Assembly (NCBI GenBank): GCA_964346585.1
Contig: CAYFVQ010000153.1
Coordinates: 1-64,000, forward strand
DNA from: SOIA01 sp964346585
Lineage (GTDB): Bacteria > Acidobacteriota > Aminicenantia > Aminicenantales > Aminicenantaceae
Direction of reading: 5' to 3'
DNA length: 64,000 nt
Translations under genes and position numbers: made by a program
The notes under the pieces: generated by a model
What the model saw: the letters and a program-made list of their open reading frames with translations, nothing else
Database searches by the model: none
What the model was told of the DNA's origin: nothing
Part shown: in pieces, positions 17,919 to 25,563 of the stretch
Numbering within the stretch: position 1 is the first letter of the stretch
Layout of the letters: each line of letters begins with the position of its first letter

Positions 17919-17946
17919 TTGACATCAATCATTTGAATTCTATAAA
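17919..17946 (+). promoter_or_regulatory. Sigma-70 promoter of the subtilase gene
   Basis: TTGACA (17919-17924), 16-base spacer, TATAAA (17941-17946). This is the best promoter match in the region. It implies a leader of about 205 bases before the ATG at 18160. The leader holds a GAAGAGGTGATAA box near 18080 that resembles a ribosome site but has no start codon at a working distance. Confidence 0.65.
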
Positions 17947-18159
17947 TTGAGTTTATCACAAGCTCAAAGGAATGGGAAAGAAATGCCTGCTCTGAGCATT
18001 CAAACCATTAACATCTCACAGTTACCTTTAACTTCAAGCTGAGATCTGCAAAAAATTCAGGTTAATATCCTAAAAAAGGAAGAGGTGATAATTAAACAGA
18101 GTTGTACTTATAAAATTTAAATCACTTGTTCTTCAAATGAAATGAAAGGGGATAAATAA

Positions 18160-20607
18160 ATGAAAAAGATTTTCTCAATAAGCATTCTCAGTCTGGTTTT
18201 AATTCTTTTTGCTACTAATGTTGCTCAAGCCCAGGATTATGTTCCAAATGAGGTGCTCGTTAAATTTCAAAAAGGTGTAAGCTTTGAGGTCCAAGACATT
18301 GCCATTCAATCAGTTCAAGGCAGAGTCATCGGACTCTTTCGACTCGATCCAGATTTGCTACACTTAAGAGTCCCAGAAACCATCGGAACTGACAGGGCCA
18401 TTTCAATCCTCCTCAGCAATCCTCGTGTCCATTACGCCGTCAGGAATAACATTCATTATATTAATGACACTTTTCCCAATGACCCAAAATTCGATCCACA
18501 GCAATGGCCTTTGCATAACTATGGTCAAGATGGTGGGACACCAGATGCGGACATGGATGCTCCTGAGGCTTGGGACCTCTTCACAGGAAGTCCGAATATC
18601 GTTGTCGCTGTCTTGGATACTGGGGTGGACTATAACCATGAGGACTTGGCCGCTAACATCTGGGCCAATCCGGGTGAGATTCCAGGAAATGGAATTGATG
18701 ATGATGGAAACGGATACACAGATGACATCTATGGTTGGGATTTTGCTTATGATGACAGCGATCCCATGGATGTGCATGGCCATGGTACAGCCTGTTCTGG
18801 AATCATAGGAGGTGTTGGAAATAACGGCATAGGAGTTTCAGGGATCAACTGGAACGTCAGCATAATGTGCGTGAAGGTTCTCAATGATGGAGGAAGTGGG
18901 ACAACAGCGGATATAATCAATGGAATAGACTATGCCACAGAAAATGGAGCTTATCTGACCAGCAACAGTTACGGTTGCTATTTCTGCTACAACGCAGCGA
19001 TGAGAGACGCTATTGAAAGGGCCAATACTGCTGGAAAACTTTTTGCTGCGGCTGCGGGAAATTACGGAGTCAACACCGATATCTATGGTCATTATCCTTC
19101 ATCCTATGACAACGAGAATATCATTTCTGTTACTGCCACCAATAGAAATGATAACCAGGTCTATAACTTTGGACCCACCACTGTGGATATGGCGGGGTAC
19201 AGCCCTGAAATAACGACCACTATTCCTGGAAACCGTTACACGGAGACTTTCAACGGAACGTCTGCCGCCTGTCCTCATGTCGCAGGAGTCGCGGCTCTCA
19301 CCTGGGGATATGAACAAGGCCTGACTCATATGGAAGTTAAAACTCGTCTGATGGACACCGTGAGGCTCGTTCCTTCGTTGACCGGTTTATGCGTGACGGG
19401 TGGAAATGTCAATGCCTTCAACGCATTAAGTGCTGGTGGACCACCTCCTGAGCCACCTGCCGCGCCGACGAACTTGGTCGCCACCGCTCCTCCGGATACC
19501 TGTGATCAGATAAACCTTACCTGGACAGACAATTCAGATAATGAGGATGGATTCAAGATTGAAAGAAGTGAAAACGGTGTGGATTTCACTCAAATAGACA
19601 CAGTCGGAGAAAATGTCACAACTTATAGTGACACTGGCTTAGCTGAAGATACACAATATTGGTATCGTGTCAGAGCATTTAATGCAGGCGGAGATTCCGC
19701 TTATTCCGATGTTGCTAATGCGACAACCGGGATTTGCCCCACTCCACCCAATGCACCGAGCGACCTCGTAGCGACTGCACCGGCAGGCACAAATGACCAA
19801 ATAGACCTCACATGGACAGACAATTCTACCGATGAAGATGGCTTTGCCATCGAAAGAAGCGAGGATGGAACAAACTTCTCTGAGATCGATCGAGTTGGGG
19901 CAGATATCACTTCTTACAACGATACTGGCCTTGCGTGCGAAACCGAATACTGGTACCGAGTGAGAGCGTATAATGCCGGCGGATATTCAGATTATTGCCT
20001 TCCCGATAGTGCAACGACTGGAACCTGTCCGTCTCCACCCAATGCACCGAGCGACCTTGTAGCGACTGCACCGGCAGGCACAAATGACCAAATAGACCTC
20101 ACTTGGACAGACAATTCTACCGATGAAGATGGCTTTGCCATCGAAAGAAGCGAGGATGGAACAGACTTCTCTGAGATCGATCGAGTTGCGGTAGATGTAA
20201 CTTCTTACAGCGATACTGGCCTTGCGTGCGAAACCGAATACTGGTACCGCGTAAGAGCTTATAATGCAAACGGATATTCAGATTATTGCCCTCCCGATAG
20301 TGCAACGACTGGCACCTGCCCAGGCGAACCACCAGCTGCTCCTTCCGGCCTTTCAGCGAAGGCCAGAGGCAAAAGCAAAATAGCTTTAAAATGGAATGAC
20401 AATTCCAACAATGAAGACGGATTCATTATTGAGCGCAGCGTTGGAACCCCTGGAAATTGGGCTGTTATCGCGACTGTAGGTCCAAACACAACCTCATACG
20501 TTGACACAAGCGTGAGCTCCAAAACATGGTACTACTACCGAGTGAAAGCGTATAACGGTTACGGAGAATCAGGCTATTCCAACACAGCTTCAGCGCGAAC
20601 AAAATAG
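18160..20607 (+). CDS. Secreted subtilisin-like serine protease with four Fn3 domains
   Basis: Signal peptide to about residue 25, then a short propeptide-like region (EVLVKFQKG to about 105). The S8 catalytic domain follows: Asp153 in VVAVLDTGVDYNHEDL, His208 in HGHGTACSGIIGG, oxyanion Asn301 in AAAAGNYG, and Ser368 in NGTSAACPHVAGVAAL. An acidic loop, GNGIDDDGNGYTDDIYGWDF, is a calcium site as in thermitase-like enzymes. After a PPPEPPAAP linker come four fibronectin type III domains of 97 residues each (about 436-815). The enzyme should degrade proteins outside the cell, with the Fn3 tail serving attachment or spacing. GGGG ribosome site before ATG 18160. Confidence 0.95.
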   Translation: MKKIFSISILSLVLILFATNVAQAQDYVPNEVLVKFQKGVSFEVQDIAIQSVQGRVIGLFRLDPDLLHLRVPETIGTDRAISILLSNPRVHYAVRNNIHYINDTFPNDPKFDPQQWPLHNYGQDGGTPDADMDAPEAWDLFTGSPNIVVAVLDTGVDYNHEDLAANIWANPGEIPGNGIDDDGNGYTDDIYGWDFAYDDSDPMDVHGHGTACSGIIGGVGNNGIGVSGINWNVSIMCVKVLNDGGSGTTADIINGIDYATENGAYLTSNSYGCYFCYNAAMRDAIERANTAGKLFAAAAGNYGVNTDIYGHYPSSYDNENIISVTATNRNDNQVYNFGPTTVDMAGYSPEITTTIPGNRYTETFNGTSAACPHVAGVAALTWGYEQGLTHMEVKTRLMDTVRLVPSLTGLCVTGGNVNAFNALSAGGPPPEPPAAPTNLVATAPPDTCDQINLTWTDNSDNEDGFKIERSENGVDFTQIDTVGENVTTYSDTGLAEDTQYWYRVRAFNAGGDSAYSDVANATTGICPTPPNAPSDLVATAPAGTNDQIDLTWTDNSTDEDGFAIERSEDGTNFSEIDRVGADITSYNDTGLACETEYWYRVRAYNAGGYSDYCLPDSATTGTCPSPPNAPSDLVATAPAGTNDQIDLTWTDNSTDEDGFAIERSEDGTDFSEIDRVAVDVTSYSDTGLACETEYWYRVRAYNANGYSDYCPPDSATTGTCPGEPPAAPSGLSAKARGKSKIALKWNDNSNNEDGFIIERSVGTPGNWAVIATVGPNTTSYVDTSVSSKTWYYYRVKAYNGYGESGYSNTASARTK
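19742..20323 (+). repeat. Near-identical tandem duplication of one Fn3 module (291 bases x 2)
   Basis: Bases 19742-20032 and 20033-20323 differ at only a small number of positions, including long identical runs. The period of 291 bases (97 codons) keeps the frame. The first and fourth Fn3 modules have the same period but are much more diverged, so the duplication of the middle module is recent. Confidence 0.9.
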
Positions 20608-20734
20608 ATTCAAACACTCAGTAGTAATTAGATTTAGTTTTGTGGAGGGGGAGAATTTTCATCCGCTTCTTTTAGATATACTAAAGAGAGGAGGTGGTAA
20701 TAAAGTAGATACCTGATATAAAGGGGAAAAAGTT

Positions 20735-20887
20735 GAGTGTAAGCTGAAAAGCTTTGGACGAAGAAGACTCAACGGAAGAGCCCGATTTCTGAATTACAAA
20801 CTCAAAGAGTTAAGAAAACCTAAGTGCTTACACTCAGAGGAATGGTTCATTCTTCCATCTTGAGTGATCAGAAAATATCTCAAGATG
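20735..20887 (+). promoter_or_regulatory. Structured leader upstream of the EF-hand-like lipoprotein
   Basis: Two inverted repeats lie in the 308-base gap after the subtilase gene. GAGTGTAAGC (20735-20744) pairs with GCTTACACTC (20826-20835). CATCTTGAG (20856-20864) pairs with CTCAAGATG (20879-20887), a 9-bp hairpin that abuts the purine-rich ribosome site region starting at 20888. They could shape the mRNA before translation starts. A further GAGGAGGTGG box without a start codon lies near 20689. The structures are seen; any regulatory role is inferred. Confidence 0.4.
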
Positions 20888-20915
20888 AGGAGGAGGAAAA
20901 AGGAGGGCTGAAAAA

Positions 20916-21782
20916 ATGAAAAGATTAATTACCTTAAGCGTGGTAATGCTGTTGCTCTTCTGGTCGATGGGGTGTGCTATCGGTGGTTATATGGGCTGGC
21001 CTGGCAAAACAACGGAAGGAGTTTTTGCTAAAGTGGTTCAAGAACTATCAGTCTCAAGCTCTATTCCAGGAGAAAGCGGCTTGTGGCTTTCTTATGTCCA
21101 GTATGACAACTCTAAAGGTGTAAATAACGTCAAAGAAGTCAGAACCTATCGTGACGCAACTGCTCCTTTTGGTAGTTTCACGACTGATGGCATGCTGATG
21201 CAGCATTTCAATGATTTTGTTGGTGAAAAAGTCACAGCCGCTGTCGATACAAATGGTGATGGGATTATTAATTTCTCTGATTATAGCTTCCTGGACGTGT
21301 GGTGCCCAATATGGGGAGGAAATGCTGATCCGGACATGAATGATGGCTTCGCTGCTTTTTGTAAAAAGGGTACCTGGTCAGTTATTGTATCTGCTTCGTA
21401 CGAGGAGGAAAGCAAGCAGAGCGCTCGTGGGAGCAAATTTGCCCAGCACATAGGGATTATTGACCCAGTGTTTATCCAGAATGTCATCGCTTCGAGTGAT
21501 GTCGCTGATGGTGCGTTCATCATCAACATCACAGACATGACTGTGGCAGATGCAACTCAGACACTCGTCTCGCCGATTATGTTCACCGCCTATGGATTCA
21601 AAGCGTTTGCAATCGACTTAGACCAGCCTGGAGTATCAGAGGCATGTAGTGAGCTAGCTATCATGCTTTCCGGTCAACCTGATGGAGCAGTGAAGGTTGG
21701 TGTCACCCTTAATGGTGCTGCATACAAAGAATTTGAAATCCTCAACTGTGCTGCAGTTCGAGAGATGTTAATGGCTCGCTGA
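20916..21782 (+). CDS. Lipoprotein with a dockerin/EF-hand-like calcium loop, unknown function
   Basis: The signal peptide of 19 residues ends before Cys20 (SMGC). One calcium-loop motif, DTNGDGIINFSDYSF (from residue 111), looks like the EF-hand of dockerin repeats, though only one copy is present. The rest (288 residues total) does not match a family I know: SASYEEESKQSARGSKF, then INITDMTVADATQTL and a C-terminal AVREMLMAR. The gene follows the subtilase on the same strand and has its own leader and a strong AGGAGGG ribosome site. It may act at the cell surface together with the secreted protease, but this is only context. Confidence 0.65.
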   Translation: MKRLITLSVVMLLLFWSMGCAIGGYMGWPGKTTEGVFAKVVQELSVSSSIPGESGLWLSYVQYDNSKGVNNVKEVRTYRDATAPFGSFTTDGMLMQHFNDFVGEKVTAAVDTNGDGIINFSDYSFLDVWCPIWGGNADPDMNDGFAAFCKKGTWSVIVSASYEEESKQSARGSKFAQHIGIIDPVFIQNVIASSDVADGAFIINITDMTVADATQTLVSPIMFTAYGFKAFAIDLDQPGVSEACSELAIMLSGQPDGAVKVGVTLNGAAYKEFEILNCAAVREMLMAR

Positions 21783-21807
21783 GAATCACGACACTTTATT
21801 GAACCTG

Positions 21808-21843
21808 AAGGGGCGATGGTAGAAAAACCATCGCCCCTTTCCA
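21808..21843 (+). terminator. Intrinsic terminator
   Basis: A perfect 12-bp stem, AAGGGGCGATGG and CCATCGCCCCTT, with an 8-base A-rich loop, starts 25 bases after the stop of the lipoprotein gene. It also lies just beyond the end of the convergent TPR gene and can serve both. Confidence 0.9.
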
Positions 21844-21853
21844 TTTTGGCGAT

Positions 21854-22498
21854 TTATTCTTTTTCACCCGTTAACTTTTTCAACTCTTCTTTGGCAATTC
21901 CTAAATACTTCTGCTCCTCGCAGTCGGGACACTGTTCTGTGACTTTTATAAACTCCGAGAGATATTTTTTCGCTTTCTCTGAATCCAGGTCTTTGAGAAT
22001 CATCCCCAAACGATAGAGAGTCTCCAACTTTGTCAACGGATTTCCGAGAGCTTTGTTGTAATTTTCAATGGCTATTCCGTCTTCTCCTATTTTTTCATAA
22101 GCCTGACCAAGCATGAGATAAGGATGGAAGAATTTGGGTTGGAGCTTCACGGTGATCTCCCATTCCTGGATGGCTTCGTTAATTTTTTCTTTTTCCCAAT
22201 AGATATTGCCCAAGCGGTAATGAGCAGGATAGTATTCCGGATTCAATTCTACAGACTTTTTAAATCCCTCGAGGGCTTTATCAATCTCTCCTTGATTCTG
22301 ATGATACACTGCAACGTTAAAATGTTCCTGGGCTGTTTTGGGATCGGTAATATTAAGCTTATAAGGAGAGACTTTTCTCTTTATGAACCTGTCTTGATCA
22401 GAATCATAAGATATGGATTCTTGTTTTTCCTTCTTGCATTCTGTTTGACAAAGAAATGAAAACATTACAATTAAAAGAAAAACAGAAATTTTCTTCAA
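21854..22498 (-). CDS. Exported TPR-repeat protein
   Basis: Starts at a TTG (22498) with an excellent GGGAGG site 5 bases upstream; no better ATG exists. An N-terminal hydrophobic segment followed by CQTECKKE suggests a signal peptide, perhaps of a lipoprotein. About four TPR units follow, for example IDKALEGFKKSVELNPEYYP, INEAIQEWEITVKLQPKFF and GIAIENYNKAL. A CPDCEEQK motif near the C-terminus is odd for a TPR protein and could bind metal or form a disulphide. It is a scaffold of unknown partner. Confidence 0.78.
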   Translation of the reverse strand: MKKISVFLLIVMFSFLCQTECKKEKQESISYDSDQDRFIKRKVSPYKLNITDPKTAQEHFNVAVYHQNQGEIDKALEGFKKSVELNPEYYPAHYRLGNIYWEKEKINEAIQEWEITVKLQPKFFHPYLMLGQAYEKIGEDGIAIENYNKALGNPLTKLETLYRLGMILKDLDSEKAKKYLSEFIKVTEQCPDCEEQKYLGIAKEELKKLTGEKE

Positions 22499-22636
22499 CT
22501 TAGCCTCCCTGGATGAGTTATGTGGGTGGATGATACCATAAAATAAAATCTCAATGCAAAATAAGTTCTTTAAGAGGTATTGATTTTTTATGTCAATTCA
22601 GGGAATATCTAGACACGTGAAATTGGTTCTGAGGAA

Positions 22637-22918
22637 ATGAAGAAAGCTCTGATGGTTCTGGGAATTGTCCTCCTCATCGGAGGAACAGTCGGCGGGACAA
22701 TCTATCTATACAAAAGCTATCTCGATTACATGATTCATGATTCCAGAAATCCAACAGTCTTAGAAGTTCTCCGGTGGGAGTCCGCGAAATGGACAGGAAC
22801 AATTGTTATTGCGGGGAGCGTGTTTTCAGGGGTTCTTCTTCTGGGAATCAGTCATGTCATAAAGACGTTAGAGGAAATAAGAGATAAAAATAATCATGGA
22901 AACCAAGAAACTTCCTGA
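22637..22918 (+). CDS. Small two-helix membrane protein, unknown
   Basis: 93 residues with two hydrophobic helices: one at the N-terminus (LMVLGIVLLIGGTVGGTIYL) and one near residues 53-73 (GTIVIAGSVFSGVLLLGISH), with a charged tail. A GAGGA ribosome site is present, close to the ATG. I do not recognise the family. It is divergent from the TPR gene and followed by a long AT-rich gap. Confidence 0.6.
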   Translation: MKKALMVLGIVLLIGGTVGGTIYLYKSYLDYMIHDSRNPTVLEVLRWESAKWTGTIVIAGSVFSGVLLLGISHVIKTLEEIRDKNNHGNQETS

Positions 22919-23442
22919 TTACTTTAAAGATCTATCACTGTTTATCTAAAATCACATTTATTTAACTACACGTTTGATCTTCTTCTGAAATCCCCCTCAA
23001 ATCTTCATGAGCTTCTAAATAGAAAGATGGGCTCTTAATCTATACTTCATATTATACCATCTTGCTATTGCAACTTCATTGTATTGATCTAACCAAATTA
23101 AATTTATTCCATTTTTTCTTGATATAACGTTTTTAATATGATAAAAATTCATCATCCTGAGGAGTAAGGAAACAGGATGGACAGAAAGCGGGGATAGTCA
23201 ATTACCCTATATCTCCAGTAAACTCCTCCCCTTAGATATGATGAATGTGCTCAAATTATCATTGACACAAAAAATCATACGTGTTCAGTAATTATACTTA
23301 ATTTATATTTTTTATGAGAAAAGGAGTATTTTGGGAGGAAGAAGCATAAGTTTTCTATTTTCAAAAGAAGGATTAATTAACCTCTGCATCTCTTGTGAAA
23401 TTCTCCATCTTCTAAACAGGTCACAATCCAATTCTTCCTCTC
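22919..23442. other. AT-rich non-coding stretch
   Basis: About 520 bases without a gene. It contains the hairpin CATCCTG...CAGGATG (23154-23180) and two copies of a sequence like TACGTGTTCAGTA (near 23242 and 23279) that recurs near 51998. No reading frame of note. Confidence 0.45.
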
Positions 23443-23799
23443 TTCAAAACAATTTTTTATTCTTTTCGCCACTTCCTTAATTATTTTCCTCACCTCTGGA
23501 AGTGCAGCCATTGCCGAAACCTGAGATATCTATCCAACGATGACACGGCAAGAAATTCAGGCTGTAGTTGATTCTGCTTCAGATGGAGACACAATCTGTT
23601 TTCAACCTGGCGTTTATGACTGGAGCGATGCCGATAAAATGTGGAATCGGTCAGGATCTTCGTGAGGCCTCAAGGAAAGAAACGAAGAATTACTGGAAGC
23701 AGAAAAAATCAAATTCTAAAAAAAGCTGAGTGGCCATTTTTTTTCGCACACATTAAAAGGTGAAAATAGGGTTTTTCGATCATCCAACTCAAGTCGAAT
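23443..23799 (+). pseudogene. Decayed, internally deleted copy of the beta-helix gene at 16310
   Basis: The stretch aligns base by base with the 5' part of the beta-helix gene (from about 16330 to 16512) and then with its 3' end and 80 bases of downstream DNA (17574 to about 17749). The Trp codon of ETWDV has become TGA, one start region is lost, and 1067 bases are missing. The join lies at the shared hexamer CGATGC (23626-23631), present at both edges in the intact gene (16507-16512 and 17574-17579). The deletion also shifts the frame. It cannot make a functional product. Confidence 0.88.
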
Positions 23800-23900
23800 G
23801 AAGCTTTAGGGGTTGTAGTCTTCAAAAAGAGGGGGACAGGCTGGTTTTTAAAAAAAGTTGTCTGTTGTCCTGGCTCAGTAATTCGGGAACGTTTTAATAA

Positions 23901-23982
23901 TGTCATTGCGAACGGAGTGAAGCAATCTCATAAAAAAATGCATTTTCCCCTGAGGATTTGCCACGCTTTGCTCGCAATGACA
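23901..23982. repeat. Palindromic TGTCATTGCGAR element, 82 bases
   Basis: Bounded by TGTCATTGCGA and its inverted counterpart TCGCAATGACA. Inside are AAGCAATCTCAT and TTGCCACGC. The same module occurs as single units at 37366, 37447 and 37501, and inside the element at 56667. It is one of several short dispersed palindromic families in this genome; no coding content. Confidence 0.7.
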
Positions 23983-24152
23983 CTTTAGTCTTCAATATCA
24001 TTTCCAAAAGAGTTGCCAATTAGTGAGCATAAACAACAGGCTGGCTTTTAAAAAAAGTTGCCTATCCTCTTTTTCTTTTTTGATTTTTTATCCTGTTTAC
24101 TACATAAAGTAATAAATCATACATATCCTGAAGGATCTGGAAAAAAGGCTCG

Positions 24153-25421
24153 CTAAGCGAATCTGTCTTCGATCAACTCCACAGCCCGCTTTACTCCGTT
24201 CTCATCTTCCATTTTCCTGCTTATTTCTTTGGTTTTTTCCGCCATGGCGGGTGAATCGAGGACATTTCGGATGGCCCGGGCGAGCTTATTTGCGGTTACA
24301 GACCTGCGGTGGAGAGGTTTAGGGGCAATCCCGGCTCTGTGCAGAAGCTGGCCCCAGAGGGTTTGGTCCGATGCATGGGCGACAACCACTGATGGGCACG
24401 AGGCTTTGATGGCGGACTGGGTCGTCCCCGCTCCACCCGCATGGACAATAGCCGCACATCTTGGAAATATTACCTGGTGAGGGGCGGTGCCGATTCTGTA
24501 GATCTGAGTGTGCTCCTTAATTCCCGATACTTCATCCCATTTGGACTGGATGATTGCCCGGCAGCCTGCCTGAAGGGCGGAATCAACCATCAACCGTGTT
24601 ATTTCCACAGGAGATGGTTCTCCCTCCAGTATCGATCCAAAGGTCATGAAGATAGGCGGGGATCCTTCCTGGAAAAACCGCTCCAGGCTTTTCGGCATCT
24701 GCCAGGATTCGTTCTCCTCCGGGATATTCATGAAGCCGCAGACCTGGAAGTGGTTCCCCCAATCGGACGGAATCGGGAGAAGGGTGGGGCTTACGGCGAT
24801 AAGGTTGAGAATTTGTGATGACCAGCCGTCCAAAAGGACGCTTTTTATGGGCTTAAGCCCTTCCTGGCGGCGCATGCGGTCGATGGGTGCTTTGAACAGT
24901 CGGTTGAAGTATCTGTCTGCCAGCCTCCACATCATCGAGTTCATGACTTTCCCGAGATCCAGGGGCTGGAGAGGAGACATTGCCCTGGATGGGATGGCCG
25001 GAGCAATCGTATACAACGATAGACAGGGCAAGCTTTTCAACTCGGCCGCGACACAGAGATGATAAGCCATGATATGGCGGATGAGAAGCTCGTTTTCTTC
25101 GCACAGGCGCTTGGCCTCGGTCAACATATCTCCTGTTACCGGGTCTAAAAACTGGGTGACAATCATTTGGACCTGTTTCAAGAAATTGCGTTCTTTTATA
25201 AGCTTAGGTCCCAACGCATGGAGCATTTCCTCGTTGAGGTCGAGATGACCGACGTGCCGGATTGAAAATCCATATCTTTCTCCAAACTGGGTGTATCTTT
25301 TATTCCGGACTTCCGTAATTGCCAGCGTCACCTCGTGACCGGCCGCACTCAGTCCAGCGGCGAGAGCGATAAAGGGGCGGACATCACCTTCTGATCCCCA
25401 CGTTTGGATTCCTATTTTCAT
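24153..25421 (-). CDS. GT1-type glycosyltransferase (UDP-glycosyl/sterol glycosyltransferase-like)
   Basis: 422 residues in the GT-B fold. The N-terminus IGIQTWGSEGDVRPFIALAA with AAGHEVTLA is the typical acceptor-side start of GT1/GT28-like enzymes. Near the C-terminus, IVHAGGAGTTQSAIKASCPS and HASDQTLWGQLLHRAGIAP form the nucleotide-sugar binding signature of this family. FMTFGSILEGEPSPVEITRL is the strand after the hinge. Enzymes of this kind glycosylate lipids, sterol-like compounds or natural products. There is no biosynthetic cluster near to suggest the acceptor. AAGGTGA ribosome site before ATG 25421. Confidence 0.88.
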   Translation of the reverse strand: MKIGIQTWGSEGDVRPFIALAAGLSAAGHEVTLAITEVRNKRYTQFGERYGFSIRHVGHLDLNEEMLHALGPKLIKERNFLKQVQMIVTQFLDPVTGDMLTEAKRLCEENELLIRHIMAYHLCVAAELKSLPCLSLYTIAPAIPSRAMSPLQPLDLGKVMNSMMWRLADRYFNRLFKAPIDRMRRQEGLKPIKSVLLDGWSSQILNLIAVSPTLLPIPSDWGNHFQVCGFMNIPEENESWQMPKSLERFFQEGSPPIFMTFGSILEGEPSPVEITRLMVDSALQAGCRAIIQSKWDEVSGIKEHTQIYRIGTAPHQVIFPRCAAIVHAGGAGTTQSAIKASCPSVVVAHASDQTLWGQLLHRAGIAPKPLHRRSVTANKLARAIRNVLDSPAMAEKTKEISRKMEDENGVKRAVELIEDRFA

Positions 25422-25494
25422 GCGTCTTCACCTTCGCGATTTGGAAGTGGGTCTGCAGAAATCCTAGAATACTTTATCTCATCCGGTTATGTCA

Positions 25495-25536
25495 AAGGGG
25501 ACAGGCTGGTTTTTAAAAAGTAGCCTGTCCCCTTTT
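25495..25536. terminator. Intrinsic terminator built from the GGGGACAGGC repeat
   Basis: AAAGGGGACAGGCT pairs with AGCCTGTCCCCTTT, followed by more T. It lies just beyond the stop of the sigma operon (minus strand) and is nearly symmetrical. Similar but degenerate texts at 23831 and 24034 show that it belongs to a dispersed repeat family. Confidence 0.75.
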
Positions 25537-25563
25537 TCTTCTATCTTTCTGTCTTTGTTCGAG

